DNA from: Dehalococcoidia bacterium
Lineage (GTDB): Bacteria > Chloroflexota > Dehalococcoidia > Dehalococcoidales > Fen-1064
Reading direction: 5' to 3'
NCBI GenBank assembly: GCA_011192055.1
Contig: DUES01000010.1
Span: 1-9,125 of the forward strand
Length of the DNA stretch: 9,125 nt
In this document: positions 1 through 6,543 of the stretch, in pieces
How positions within the stretch are numbered: the first letter of the stretch is position 1
Layout: each line of letters opens with the position of its first letter
Position numbers and translations under genes: made by a program
The notes under the pieces: generated by a model
The model's database searches: none
What the model saw: the letters and a program-made list of their open reading frames with translations, nothing else
Told to the model about the DNA's origin: nothing

Positions 1-979
1 CCAGGTCAAAGAAACCGTCTTCAATATCTTTCTGTACCTTACCACGCTCGCTGAACTTGAGGTCTTCCATCGTGACTGCCTCGGTTATTGAGAAGCAATC
101 ATGGACTTCAGCCATGCTGATTTGTTCGCGGGGATTGGTAATACCGGCCTCTTCGTAAGCTCGCTCTCCAGCCCGTACCGTAGCCTCTACATGCATGTAG
201 TCAAATTTTGTGTTGAAGTTGCCGTCATTGGGTGCCATGGCAATTTGCAGTGCCTTGACAAACATGGGCGGCTCTTTGCCCTTGCGTAATGTCTTGGCTA
301 TTTCCGGTGTTGTGATAACAGCCGCAGCCGCACCATCGCTGACGCCGCAGCAGTCATACAGACCCAGTGGCCAGGCAATCATTGGCGCATTGAGAATTGC
401 ATCCATGCTGACTTCCCTCTGGAAGTGAGCCTTCTTGTGCCGTTGTCCATTCGCGTGACTCTTCCATGAGACTCTGCCAATCATGTGTTTGCCTTCCTCA
501 AAACTGAGGCCGTAATGGTCGAAATATGTGGTAGCCAGCATGGCAAACTGTGCCGGTGGCGGGCCGGTGGCTCCCGCCGTCATAGCATGACCGGGTCCAG
601 GTATTGACCCATCAGTCAAACCGCTGAGACCGCTGTCCTTGTACTTGTCCGCGCCAACTGCCAGCACGATGTCGTAAATACCGGCCGCCACTGCATAACA
701 CGCATTGCGGAATGCATCTGAAGCGGTGGCACAGGCGTTTTCAATTCTGGTAACGGGGATGTACTGCAACCTCATGGGTTCAGACAGTGACATACCGGTA
801 CTCATTGTCGCCGTTCCCATCCAGGCAGCCTGGATATCTGTAACATCAATCCCGGCATCCTCAAGGGCCTCATAGGCAGCTTCCACGATCAAATCGTGAG
901 CACCGGCATCCCAACGTTCTCCAAATCTGGTGCACCCCATACCAGCAACAGCAACCCTATCCCTGATACTTCCTGCCAT
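1..979 (-). CDS. SCP-x-type thiolase (acetyl-CoA acetyltransferase family), 3' end cut by window edge
   Basis: 326 codons are visible; the C-terminus lies outside the window (family length is about 390). The ATG at 979 is preceded by GGAGG at 988-992 with an 8-nt spacer. The N-terminus (VAGMGCTRFGE, residues 11-21) is typical of the SCP-x/archaeal thiolase branch. The nucleophilic Cys sits in ENACATAS (Cys83), and the HDCF motif follows at 293-296 (His293, Cys295). The glycine-rich CCGVSDGAAAAV stretch is at 210-221. The final catalytic Cys and GHP-type His would lie beyond the edge. Thiolases of this branch condense or cleave acyl-CoAs in the cytoplasm; some relatives are retro-aldolases that work with DUF35 proteins. 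It lies 44 bp downstream of the HMGCS-like/DUF35 fusion on the same strand, so the two probably form one operon and one complex, as in archaeal thiolase/HMGCS/DUF35 assemblies. Substrate unknown. Confidence 0.9.
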   Translation of the reverse strand, partial: MAGSIRDRVAVAGMGCTRFGERWDAGAHDLIVEAAYEALEDAGIDVTDIQAAWMGTATMSTGMSLSEPMRLQYIPVTRIENACATASDAFRNACYAVAAGIYDIVLAVGADKYKDSGLSGLTDGSIPGPGHAMTAGATGPPPAQFAMLATTYFDHYGLSFEEGKHMIGRVSWKSHANGQRHKKAHFQREVSMDAILNAPMIAWPLGLYDCCGVSDGAAAAVITTPEIAKTLRKGKEPPMFVKALQIAMAPNDGNFNTKFDYMHVEATVRAGERAYEEAGITNPREQISMAEVHDCFSITEAVTMEDLKFSERGKVQKDIEDGFFDL

Positions 980-1023
980 TTTGATTTCCTCCCTGATTAT
1001 CTATTCAGCTGGTTAATTATATT

Positions 1024-2451
1024 TTATTCCCTGACCGGCTTACACTTCCAGAAGTAACTGGTGGAACCGGCGCCTAGTGGTACCTTCCTGAAAGTCATCT
1101 CTACAGGCAGGCCAACCTTACATTCCTCCGGGTCCCGGTCAACCATGTCGAACAGGCCTCTGCCGCCCCCTTCGAAGTCAATAACGGCACGCGTCATCGG
1201 TGGGTTAATACCACCACCAAGGTAGTCATGGCTGAAGCTGACTGTTTTACCTGTCTTATCAGCAAAACGGTAAGGCTCAAAGTTATCCTTGGCCTGACAC
1301 TCCAGGCAAATATGGGCACGCATTGTAGAGCCGCTCATATAAAGCTGGACTGTACCGCAATTCAGACATTTCACACCATAGAGAGGTAATCCGAGCTGTC
1401 GTTCTCTCCACTCTGCGGACATTGCAATTTTCATACCGCCACGCGACGGAGTTGGTACCAAGCCCCGCCACTGCATGTACTTGCCATAGCTGTCCAGCGT
1501 CCCCTTTATGGAAATGTGCCTTTTAATGGCTCTTCTGTCTTTAATCTTCTCGATTTCGTCAGTAGCTTTCAGGACAACGGCATCACAGCCATTACCCCAG
1601 GATACCATGAGTATCCTTTCTCCCGGTTTTGCGTCTTCAAGGGCTGCAACCAGGATCATCGGTGCCAGTGCCGCTCCGGTGTTACCGACGCTGTCCAGAA
1701 GCGGGTCCTGTATCTGTTCCGGGGTGAATCCCATTGCCTTGGCCAGACTTGCCTGTGCCCTGGCATTAGCCCCAAAAACACATACCTTGGCAATATCCTT
1801 GGGTTCAAGATTCATTTTATCAAGAAGTCCCTTGACAACCTCACGCGGAATCTTGTTATAACCTGCATCACGTCCAAAGCGGTCTTCCCACTGGCTGACA
1901 AAGGTATCACCATCTCTCCGCCAGTAGTCTGAAAGGTCATCGGAATAGGTGTAGCTACCTTCAATCTCAACAGCCACACCTTCGTTGCCTACCAGGAAAG
2001 CAGCGGCGCCATCGCCGAAAGACTGTTCATGTTCTCCGGAACAGGCACCCAAACGCATGTCAGCCACGGTCACCAGTACCTTATCGAGAGAACCGGCTGC
2101 AACTGCCTCGACAGCCGAACGCAAAGCGTTTACGCCTGCCCTTAGGGAGTTACCGAAATCTGCATTACGCACATCTCTACGGAAGTCCAGTGCAGTTGAT
2201 ACTATGTTGGAGTTCTGCCGCTCCAGATACGGCGGTGTAGTTGTTGCCATGTAGACGGCATCAACTGTCTTGGGATCAGTTCCTTTCAGGCAGTCTATGC
2301 CCGCAGAAACCGACATACTGATCGAGTCTTCATCATAGCCGGCTACCGCTTTCTCACCACGTCCTCCACCACGGCCCCACGCAGCGTTAATTACGCTTCG
2401 TGGCATTCTGTAGTACGGAATATACGCTCCATATGATACAATACCTGCCAT
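1024..2451 (-). CDS. HMG-CoA synthase-like protein fused to a DUF35 zinc-ribbon/OB-fold domain
   Basis: 475 residues. The ATG at 2451 follows AAGGAGG with a short spacer, a near-ideal ribosome-binding site. Residues 1 to about 340 form a thiolase-fold domain of the COG3425/KAS III-like type, with SLRAGVNAL at 102-110, FGDGAAAF at 145-152 and SVGNTGAALAP at 254-264. Residues about 345-475 are DUF35: a zinc ribbon CLNC (Cys362, Cys365) and CLEC (Cys382, Cys385), then a beta-rich OB-fold. In archaea HMGCS and DUF35 are separate subunits that bridge to a thiolase; here they are one chain. By eye alignment, all three HMGCS catalytic residues are missing: Glu is Thr71, Cys is Ser102, His is Gly227; Asn257 is kept. 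True HMG-CoA synthase activity is therefore doubtful. More likely it is a scaffold or CoA-channelling partner of the neighbouring thiolase. Family assignment is firm, function is inferred. Confidence 0.88.
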   Translation of the reverse strand: MAGIVSYGAYIPYYRMPRSVINAAWGRGGGRGEKAVAGYDEDSISMSVSAGIDCLKGTDPKTVDAVYMATTTPPYLERQNSNIVSTALDFRRDVRNADFGNSLRAGVNALRSAVEAVAAGSLDKVLVTVADMRLGACSGEHEQSFGDGAAAFLVGNEGVAVEIEGSYTYSDDLSDYWRRDGDTFVSQWEDRFGRDAGYNKIPREVVKGLLDKMNLEPKDIAKVCVFGANARAQASLAKAMGFTPEQIQDPLLDSVGNTGAALAPMILVAALEDAKPGERILMVSWGNGCDAVVLKATDEIEKIKDRRAIKRHISIKGTLDSYGKYMQWRGLVPTPSRGGMKIAMSAEWRERQLGLPLYGVKCLNCGTVQLYMSGSTMRAHICLECQAKDNFEPYRFADKTGKTVSFSHDYLGGGINPPMTRAVIDFEGGGRGLFDMVDRDPEECKVGLPVEMTFRKVPLGAGSTSYFWKCKPVRE

Positions 2452-2492
2452 CGTTCCTCCTTACAGTGTATTCAAACACCCGGTTCATGTGG

Positions 2493-2512
2493 TATGCCGC
2501 ATTAACGGCATA
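2493..2512. promoter_or_regulatory. 20-bp palindrome, candidate operator for the HMGCS-like/thiolase pair
   Basis: Perfect 7-bp arms TATGCCG/CGGCATA enclose a 6-bp centre (CATTAA on the plus strand). It lies about 40 bp before the HMGCS-like start codon and over the start site expected from the promoter at 2516-2544. It lacks a following U-run in either direction, so a repressor operator fits better than an intrinsic terminator. Binding protein unknown. Confidence 0.4.
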
Positions 2513-2515
2513 TCT

Positions 2516-2544
2516 ATCTTAATACCCTGTATAAAAGATATCAA
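2516..2544 (-). promoter_or_regulatory. Candidate sigma70-type promoter for the HMGCS-like/thiolase operon
   Basis: Reading leftward: TTGATA (2539-2544, 5/6 to consensus), 17-bp spacer, TAAGAT (2516-2521, 4/6). The -35 box overlaps the rplA stop codon. It would let the metabolic pair be transcribed separately from the ribosomal operon. Based on box matches alone. Confidence 0.4.
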
Positions 2545-3254
2545 CCAGAAGTCAGTGCGAGGGTTGTCCTGAGGTCAAGTTTAATACCCGGACCCATTGT
2601 GGTGGTCAGGTACGCGGACCGTACATACTGTCCCTTAGCCCCACTTGGCTTAGCCTTCATTATCGCTTCAACCACTGCAGAAAGGTTACTCATCAGGCTT
2701 TCACTTTCAAAGCTGACCTTTCCCAGTGGTATGTGGATAATGGCTGTCCTGTCCAGCTTGAACTCTACCCTGCCCTTGCGGGAATCTTCGATTACGCGCG
2801 GCAGGTCTTCGGCAGCTACTACCGTACCCGACTTTGGATTGGGCATCAGTCCACGTCTGCCCAGTATCCGACCGAGTTTGCCCACCTTACTCATCATGTC
2901 CGGGGTAGCGATAGCCGTATCGAACTCCAGCCAGCCGCCCTCAACCTTCTTGGCTAACTCATCATCACCAACGTAATCAGCTCCGGCAATCTCAGCTATT
3001 CGGCCAGCCTCACCCTGGGCAAAAACAAGCACGCGTACCTTCTTACCCAGTCCCTTTGGCAGCAAGGCAACACCGCGTACCTGCTGGGTAGCATTACGCG
3101 GATCAAGCCCCATACGCAGGTGAAGTTCAACTGTTTCATCAAAGCGTGCAGGTGCCATCTTCCTGGCCAGGTCCACGGCTTCCTCCGGTGAGTAAGCTTT
3201 TTCCTTATCCAGCAGCCCTATTGCTTCCTGGTATTTCTTTCCGTGTTTAGTCAT
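2541..3254 (-). CDS. rplA: 50S ribosomal protein L1
   Basis: 237 residues, close to the usual 230-235. L1 binds 23S rRNA at the mobile L1 stalk, which helps release deacylated tRNA from the E site. In many bacteria it also represses its own operon by binding the rplK leader. The family signature around [21 protein letters not shown] is at residues 123-143, and the N-terminal block has [12 protein letters not shown]. The ATG overlaps the rplK stop by 4 bp (ATGA). The only Shine-Dalgarno-like bases are weak and directly against the start, so translation is probably coupled to rplK. No U-tailed terminator follows, and rplJ/rplL do not come next, which departs from the common order. Confidence 0.97.
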   Translation of the reverse strand: MTKHGKKYQEAIGLLDKEKAYSPEEAVDLARKMAPARFDETVELHLRMGLDPRNATQQVRGVALLPKGLGKKVRVLVFAQGEAGRIAEIAGADYVGDDELAKKVEGGWLEFDTAIATPDMMSKVGKLGRILGRRGLMPNPKSGTVVAAEDLPRVIEDSRKGRVEFKLDRTAIIHIPLGKVSFESESLMSNLSAVVEAIMKAKPSGAKGQYVRSAYLTTTMGPGIKLDLRTTLALTSG

Positions 3255-3679
3255 CCCTGTTCAATCTCTATTCCCATACTTTGTGCCGTTCCAGCCACGA
3301 TACGCTCCGCTGCCTCGGTACTGGTTGCATTCAGGTCTTTGGCTTTGAACTCAGCTATCTCGGTCAGCTTCGCACGAGACAATGCCGGCATTTTCTCACT
3401 TCCGGCAGACCCGGACCCCTTCTCCACATTCAGAGCCTTCTTCAGCAGGTCAGTTGTCGGAGGTGTTTTGGTTATAAATGAATATGACCTGTCATCGAAA
3501 ACACTGATTTCAACCGGAATAATAGACCCGGCCTGTGAAGAAGTACGGTCGTTATATTCTTTGCAGAACCCCATGATATTGACCCCATGCTGGCCCAGCG
3601 CCGGTCCAACCGGAGGAGCGGGGTTTGCCTTTCCGGCTTCAATCTGTAGTTTTATTACGGCAACTACCTTCTTTGCCAC
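3251..3679 (-). CDS. rplK: 50S ribosomal protein L11
   Basis: 142 residues, matching the family's about 141. L11 forms the base of the GTPase-associated stalk on 23S rRNA and is needed for factor binding and the stringent response. I chose the GTG at 3679: GGAGG sits 6 nt upstream and the protein then starts [16 protein letters not shown]. The frame is open to an ATG at 3754, but that adds 25 residues with no L11 similarity, inside the end of nusG. The proline-rich loop [18 protein letters not shown] is at residues 19-36; the C-terminal rRNA-binding domain starts near residue 70. It begins 22 bp after nusG and overlaps rplA by 4 bp. Confidence 0.97.
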   Translation of the reverse strand: MAKKVVAVIKLQIEAGKANPAPPVGPALGQHGVNIMGFCKEYNDRTSSQAGSIIPVEISVFDDRSYSFITKTPPTTDLLKKALNVEKGSGSAGSEKMPALSRAKLTEIAEFKAKDLNATSTEAAERIVAGTAQSMGIEIEQG

Positions 3680-3701
3680 TCTGCCTCCAATCCCGCTGCG
3701 C

Positions 3702-4235
3702 TTAGAGTTTCTCCACCTGGAGAAAGTCCAGTTCCACGGGAGTTTCTCTACCAAAAAGGGAGAGCAGTACCTTTACTTTTCCTTTTTCGGTACCTATCTC
3801 ATCTACTATTCCAACAAAATCGGCGAAGGGTCCATCGGTGACACGAACACTCTGGCCTTGCCGGAAACCTACCTTGAATTTCGGTGTTTCCGCCCGCATC
3901 TGCTTGAGTATCTGGTCTACCTCGTCATCCAGCAAAGCGACCGGTTTGCCACCACTACCGACGAAGCCCGTCACACCGGGCGTATTACGCACGATATTCC
4001 AGCTCTGGTCTGTCATTGTCATCTCGACCAGGATATAGCCGGGCAATATCTTATTGGCAACCGTACGTCTCTGACCACCTCGTATCTCTACCTCTTCTAT
4101 GGTAGGTATAACCACCTGCGCAATCTCTTCACGGGAATCCATGAACTTGATGCGCTGCTCAAGGTTCTTTTTAACCCGCTCCTCATACCCTGAGTAGGTA
4201 TGAATTGCGTACCAGTCTTTCTTATTTTCGCCCAC
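3702..4235 (-). CDS. nusG: Transcription termination/antitermination factor NusG
   Basis: 177 residues, a normal bacterial length. NusG binds the RNA polymerase clamp to promote processivity, and links polymerase to Rho or to ribosomal S10. The NGN domain spans about 6-112 ([18 protein letters not shown] near the start, PGYILVEM at 65-72, [10 protein letters not shown] at 84-93). The KOW domain spans about 125-177 ([16 protein letters not shown] at 127-142). The start codon is GTG at 4235, preceded by GGTGAGG. It lies 38 bp after secE and 22 bp before rplK, the classic secE-nusG-rplK order. Confidence 0.97.
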   Translation of the reverse strand: MGENKKDWYAIHTYSGYEERVKKNLEQRIKFMDSREEIAQVVIPTIEEVEIRGGQRRTVANKILPGYILVEMTMTDQSWNIVRNTPGVTGFVGSGGKPVALLDDEVDQILKQMRAETPKFKVGFRQGQSVRVTDGPFADFVGIVDEIGTEKGKVKVLLSLFGRETPVELDFLQVEKL

Positions 4236-4273
4236 TAAACCTCACCCGGAAAAGACCCCCTCACCTGGCAGCA

Positions 4274-4543
4274 TCAGCCACCCAGGAGTAACTTGTTTAC
4301 AAGTTCCGTTAGCCCCAAATCCAGTAATCCCAGCACAATACCAACACTGATTGCAACCAGAAGTACCAGACCGGTAAGATAGACAGCTTCCCGCCTGGTC
4401 AACCAGGTTACTTTCTTTAACTCAGCAATGATATCGCTGATGAAACGGAACCTGCCACCAAAGCGGCTTACCGGCGCAACCTGCCGCTTCGCAGGAGCTG
4501 TACGCTGACTGGAAGTAACTGCAGAACGTTTACTGGCTGGCAT
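4274..4543 (-). CDS. secE: Preprotein translocase subunit SecE
   Basis: 89 residues, the short single-span type found in most bacteria outside the enterics. SecE clamps the SecY channel in the cytoplasmic membrane. Residues 1-30 are a basic, low-complexity leader. The conserved amphipathic helix is about 33-52 (ELKKVTWLTRREA at 41-53), followed by one transmembrane helix about 54-76 and a short hydrophobic tail. The ATG at 4543 has GAGGG upstream, inside a small hairpin. It sits 20 bp after rpmG and 38 bp before nusG. Confidence 0.95.
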   Translation of the reverse strand: MPASKRSAVTSSQRTAPAKRQVAPVSRFGGRFRFISDIIAELKKVTWLTRREAVYLTGLVLLVAISVGIVLGLLDLGLTELVNKLLLGG

Positions 4544-4550
4544 TTTATTA

Positions 4551-4563
4551 CCCTCTGAGAGGG
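4551..4563 (-). promoter_or_regulatory. Small mRNA hairpin covering the secE Shine-Dalgarno
   Basis: In the mRNA, CCCUC-UCA-GAGGG can fold with five pairs and a 3-nt loop, extendable by a G-U pair. The GAGGG arm is the best ribosome-binding site for secE, and the hairpin starts directly after the rpmG stop codon. A ribosome finishing rpmG would open it, which would couple the two genes. Function inferred. Confidence 0.4.
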
Positions 4564-4731
4564 CTACCTCACTTCCCGATGCGGTGTATGCACACGGCAG
4601 CGCGGGCAGTACTTATTTAACTCCAGGCGCTGAGAGTCATTCCGTCTGTTTTTGGTTGTCGTATAGGTCCTCTCCTTGCACTCGCCGCAGGCAAGGTGAA
4701 TAATGACCCTGGATTCTGTTTTTTTTGCCAT
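4564..4731 (-). CDS. rpmG: 50S ribosomal protein L33, zinc-ribbon type
   Basis: 55 residues, starting [20 protein letters not shown]33 is a small protein of the large subunit near the E site. It has two CXXC pairs (Cys15/Cys18 and Cys42/Cys45, CGEC and CPRC), so it is the zinc-binding paralogue rather than the cysteine-free type made under zinc starvation. The [10 protein letters not shown] segment at 23-32 is typical of L33. The ATG lies only 2 bp after the tuf stop with no strong Shine-Dalgarno, which suggests translational coupling to tuf. The position between tuf and secE is common in Gram-positive and Chloroflexota genomes. Confidence 0.95.
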   Translation of the reverse strand: MAKKTESRVIIHLACGECKERTYTTTKNRRNDSQRLELNKYCPRCRVHTPHREVR

Positions 4732-4733
4732 TT

Positions 4734-5945
4734 CTACTCGATAATCTTAGTAAAGGTACCAGCACCTACAGTCCTGCCGCCCTCACGGATAGCAAACCGC
4801 AGTCCTGGTTCCAAAGCTACAGGATATATAAGTTTTATTTTCATGGTGATATTATTATCACCCGGCATAACCATCTCCATACCTTCCGGCAGTTCGATGG
4901 AACCCGTGACATCCGTAGTCCGAATATAGAACTGCGGACGGTACCCGTTGAAGAATGGAGTATGTCTGCCTCCCTCTTCCCTGCTCAAGACATAGACCTC
5001 TGCTTCGGCATATGTATGCGGATGAATTGTACCCGGCTTCGCCAGTACCTGTCCCCGCTCGATATCACCCCGGTCAACGCCCCTTAGCAGCGCACCGACC
5101 GCATCACCCGGTTCCGCCTCGTCCAGCAACTTGTGGAACATTTCCAGGCCGGTAACAGTAGTCTTGCGGGGCTCATGATGAAGACCAACGATCTCAACCT
5201 CATCACCAACCTTCACCACTCCTCTTTCCACTCTACCGGTCGGAACGGTACCACGGCCTTTGATACTGAACACGTCTTCAACCGACATCAGGAAAGGCAG
5301 GTCTTTCGGCCTTGCCGGCGTCGGGATATAGTCGTCAACGGCATCCATCAGCTTCAGTACGCCACCGCACCATTCGCAATCACGCTGGCCACAGCCACAT
5401 TCGAGCGCCTTGAGAGCGCTTACCCTGATTATGGGTATATCATCGCCGGGGAAATTGTACTTGGAGAGCAACTCCCTCAGCTCCATCTCTACAAGCTCCA
5501 GAAGCTCCTCGTCATCCATTACGTCCACTTTATTAAGTGCAACGACGATGTTGGGGACCTCTACCTGGCGAGCAAGCAGGATATGTTCCCGTGTCTGCGG
5601 CATCGGTCCATCGGGAGCACTGACTACAAGTATCGCACCGTCCATCTGGGCGGCACCTGTAATCATGTTCTTGATGAAGTCAGCATGACCCGGGCAGTCA
5701 ATATGAGCATAATGCCGTTTCTCTGTCTCGTACTCAATATGGGCAATGGCAATCGTCAGACCCCGCGCCTTCTCTTCAGGGGCATTATCAATGCTCTCGA
5801 AAGTACGGTAGCCAGTGTCTCCGCCACCGGCCTTGGACAACACCATTGTTATCGCCGAAGTTAACGTCGTCTTACCATGATCGACGTGACCAATAGTACC
5901 AACATTGCAATGCGGCTTGGTCCGTTCAAACTTCTTCTTAGCCAT
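4734..5945 (-). CDS. tuf: Translation elongation factor Tu
   Basis: 403 residues (usual 393-405). EF-Tu delivers aminoacyl-tRNA to the ribosomal A site and hydrolyses GTP. GTPase motifs are intact: GHVDHGKT at 19-26, RGLTI switch I at 61-65, DCPGH at 83-87 with the catalytic His87, NKVD at 138-141 and SAL at 176-178. Domain 2 begins near 215 and domain 3 near 305. Odd point: after SALKALE comes a cysteine cluster (Cys183, 185, 190, 193; [12 protein letters not shown]) where most EF-Tu proteins have a Cys-free linker. I recall a similar insert in Dehalococcoides-type EF-Tu. The start has a GGGGG-containing ribosome-binding site upstream. tRNA-Thr(GGT) ends 22 bp before the start codon, so the two are probably cotranscribed. 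Confidence 0.98.
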   Translation of the reverse strand: MAKKKFERTKPHCNVGTIGHVDHGKTTLTSAITMVLSKAGGGDTGYRTFESIDNAPEEKARGLTIAIAHIEYETEKRHYAHIDCPGHADFIKNMITGAAQMDGAILVVSAPDGPMPQTREHILLARQVEVPNIVVALNKVDVMDDEELLELVEMELRELLSKYNFPGDDIPIIRVSALKALECGCGQRDCEWCGGVLKLMDAVDDYIPTPARPKDLPFLMSVEDVFSIKGRGTVPTGRVERGVVKVGDEVEIVGLHHEPRKTTVTGLEMFHKLLDEAEPGDAVGALLRGVDRGDIERGQVLAKPGTIHPHTYAEAEVYVLSREEGGRHTPFFNGYRPQFYIRTTDVTGSIELPEGMEMVMPGDNNITMKIKLIYPVALEPGLRFAIREGGRTVGAGTFTKIIE

Positions 5946-5967
5946 AAAAGTCCCCCTTCTTTACCCA

Positions 5968-6040
5968 AGCCCACAACCAGATTCGAACTGGTGACCTCGT
6001 CTTTACCAAAGACGTGCTCTACCGACTGAGCTATGTGGGC
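5968..6040 (-). tRNA. tRNA-Thr (anticodon GGT)
   Basis: Full cloverleaf on the minus strand: acceptor GCCCACA/TGTGGGC, D-stem GCTC/GAGC, anticodon stem CGTCT/AGACG with loop TTGGTAA, T-stem ACCAG/CTGGT with TTCGAAT loop. The discriminator is T and CCA is not encoded. It lies 22 bp before tuf, the same place as thrT before tufB in E. coli. Confidence 0.95.
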
Positions 6041-6072
6041 ACTTGTGCTATTTTATACCAGATATTAAACCT

Positions 6073-6101
6073 ATTATACCGAATTACACAGCCAAGTCCA
6101 A
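6073..6101 (-). promoter_or_regulatory. Candidate promoter before tRNA-Thr(GGT)-tuf
   Basis: Reading leftward: TTGGAC (6096-6101, 3/6), exactly 17 bp, TATAAT (6073-6078, 6/6). The expected start near 6066 would give a transcript beginning about 25 nt before tRNA-Thr(GGT) and running into tuf. The perfect -10 compensates for a weak -35. Confidence 0.5.
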
Positions 6102-6119
6102 CTTTACTTGTTGAACCGG

Positions 6120-6206
6120 TGGTGGAGGGGGCAGGATTCGAACCTGCGTAGCCCTTAGGGCGGCAGATTTACAGTCTGCTCCGATTAACCACTCCGGCAC
6201 CCCTCC
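6120..6206 (-). tRNA. tRNA-Tyr (anticodon GTA), class II with long variable arm
   Basis: Acceptor GGAGGGG/CCCCTCC, anticodon stem GCAGA/TCTGC with loop CTGTAAA, a variable arm with GCCC/GGGC stem, T-stem GCAGG/CCTGC. Discriminator A is followed directly by CCA in the DNA (6120-6122), so the 3' end appears to be encoded. Confidence 0.95.
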
Positions 6207-6232
6207 CCGTACTATAACCACTCTTTATACTC

Positions 6233-6305
6233 AGCCCGAGAGGGGATTCGAACCCGCTAACCTATCGATTACAAGTCGATTGCGCTGCCATTGCGCCACT
6301 CGGGC
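6233..6305 (-). tRNA. tRNA-Thr (anticodon TGT), with an irregular T-arm
   Basis: Acceptor GCCCGAG/CTCGGGC, D-stem GCGC/GCGC, anticodon stem ATCGA/TCGAT with loop CTTGTAA. The discriminator is T, with no encoded CCA. The T-arm reads AGCGGG-TTCGAAT-CCCCT: a normal AGGGG/CCCCT stem plus one extra C that must bulge. The alternative is a 6-nt variable loop with a C-C mismatch and a G-U pair. The rest is a sound cloverleaf and the position matches E. coli thrU, so I call it a tRNA, noting that the bulge could be natural or a sequence error. Confidence 0.85.
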
Positions 6306-6348
6306 ATCATGTAAGGATTGTTACCGTATCCTTATAAATTGCCAGCGT

Positions 6349-6378
6349 ATTATAGAGATGAACCACCGTAAAAGTCAA
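6349..6378 (-). promoter_or_regulatory. Strong sigma70-type promoter before tRNA-Thr(TGT)
   Basis: Reading leftward: TTGACT (6373-6378, 5/6), 18-bp spacer, TATAAT (6349-6354, 6/6). It lies in the gap between tRNA-Glu and tRNA-Thr(TGT), with an expected start near 6342. It would serve Thr-Tyr-Thr-tuf and onward. Confidence 0.65.
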
Positions 6379-6381
6379 GTC

Positions 6382-6457
6382 TGGTAGCGCATACCGGATT
6401 CGAACCGGTGATCTCCTCCTTGAGAGGGAGGTGTCCTAACCGCTAGACGAATGCGCC
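6382..6457 (-). tRNA. tRNA-Glu (anticodon CTC)
   Basis: Acceptor GGCGCAT/ATGCGCT (the first pair is G-U), D-arm GTCT..GGAC, anticodon stem CCTCC/GGAGG with loop CTCTCAA, T-stem ACCGG/CCGGT. The block TTCGTCTAGCGGTTAGGAC is typical of tRNA-Glu. Discriminator A is followed by CCA (6382-6384) in the DNA. It reads GAG; a TTC isoacceptor is not in the window. Confidence 0.93.
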
Positions 6458-6474
6458 ACACAACACCCAGCCCC

Positions 6475-6501
6475 GGTTCTCCAAATCATCCATTGAGAAC
6501 C
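6475..6501. repeat. Inverted repeat between tRNA-Gln and tRNA-Glu
   Basis: Arms GGTTCTC (6475-6481) and GAGAACC (6495-6501) pair perfectly around a 13-nt loop. It sits in the 86-bp gap between the two tRNAs, which has no TATAAT box. No U-run follows, so it could be a processing structure or chance; role unknown. Confidence 0.35.
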
Positions 6502-6543
6502 AAACGGCCATCTCCCTGCCGCAAATCCCCTGTTAAACAAAGC

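Noticed and set aside
101..428. Two short plus-strand open frames inside the thiolase region
   Set aside because: Both are shadows of the continuous thiolase frame on the minus strand.
2493..2512. Palindrome as an intrinsic terminator of the rplA operon
   Set aside because: No U-run follows on either strand and the centre is AT-rich; an operator fits better.
3680..3754. N-terminal extension of rplK to an ATG at 3754
   Set aside because: The extra 25 residues are unlike L11 and overlap nusG; GTG at 3679 with GGAGG gives the normal length.
3243..4193. Long plus-strand open frame (316 codons) over rplK and nusG
   Set aside because: It is antisense to two certain genes, has no ribosome-binding site and no recognisable domain.
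5133..5864. Plus-strand open frame (243 codons) opposite tuf
   Set aside because: Antisense shadow of a highly conserved gene; the translation has no family features.
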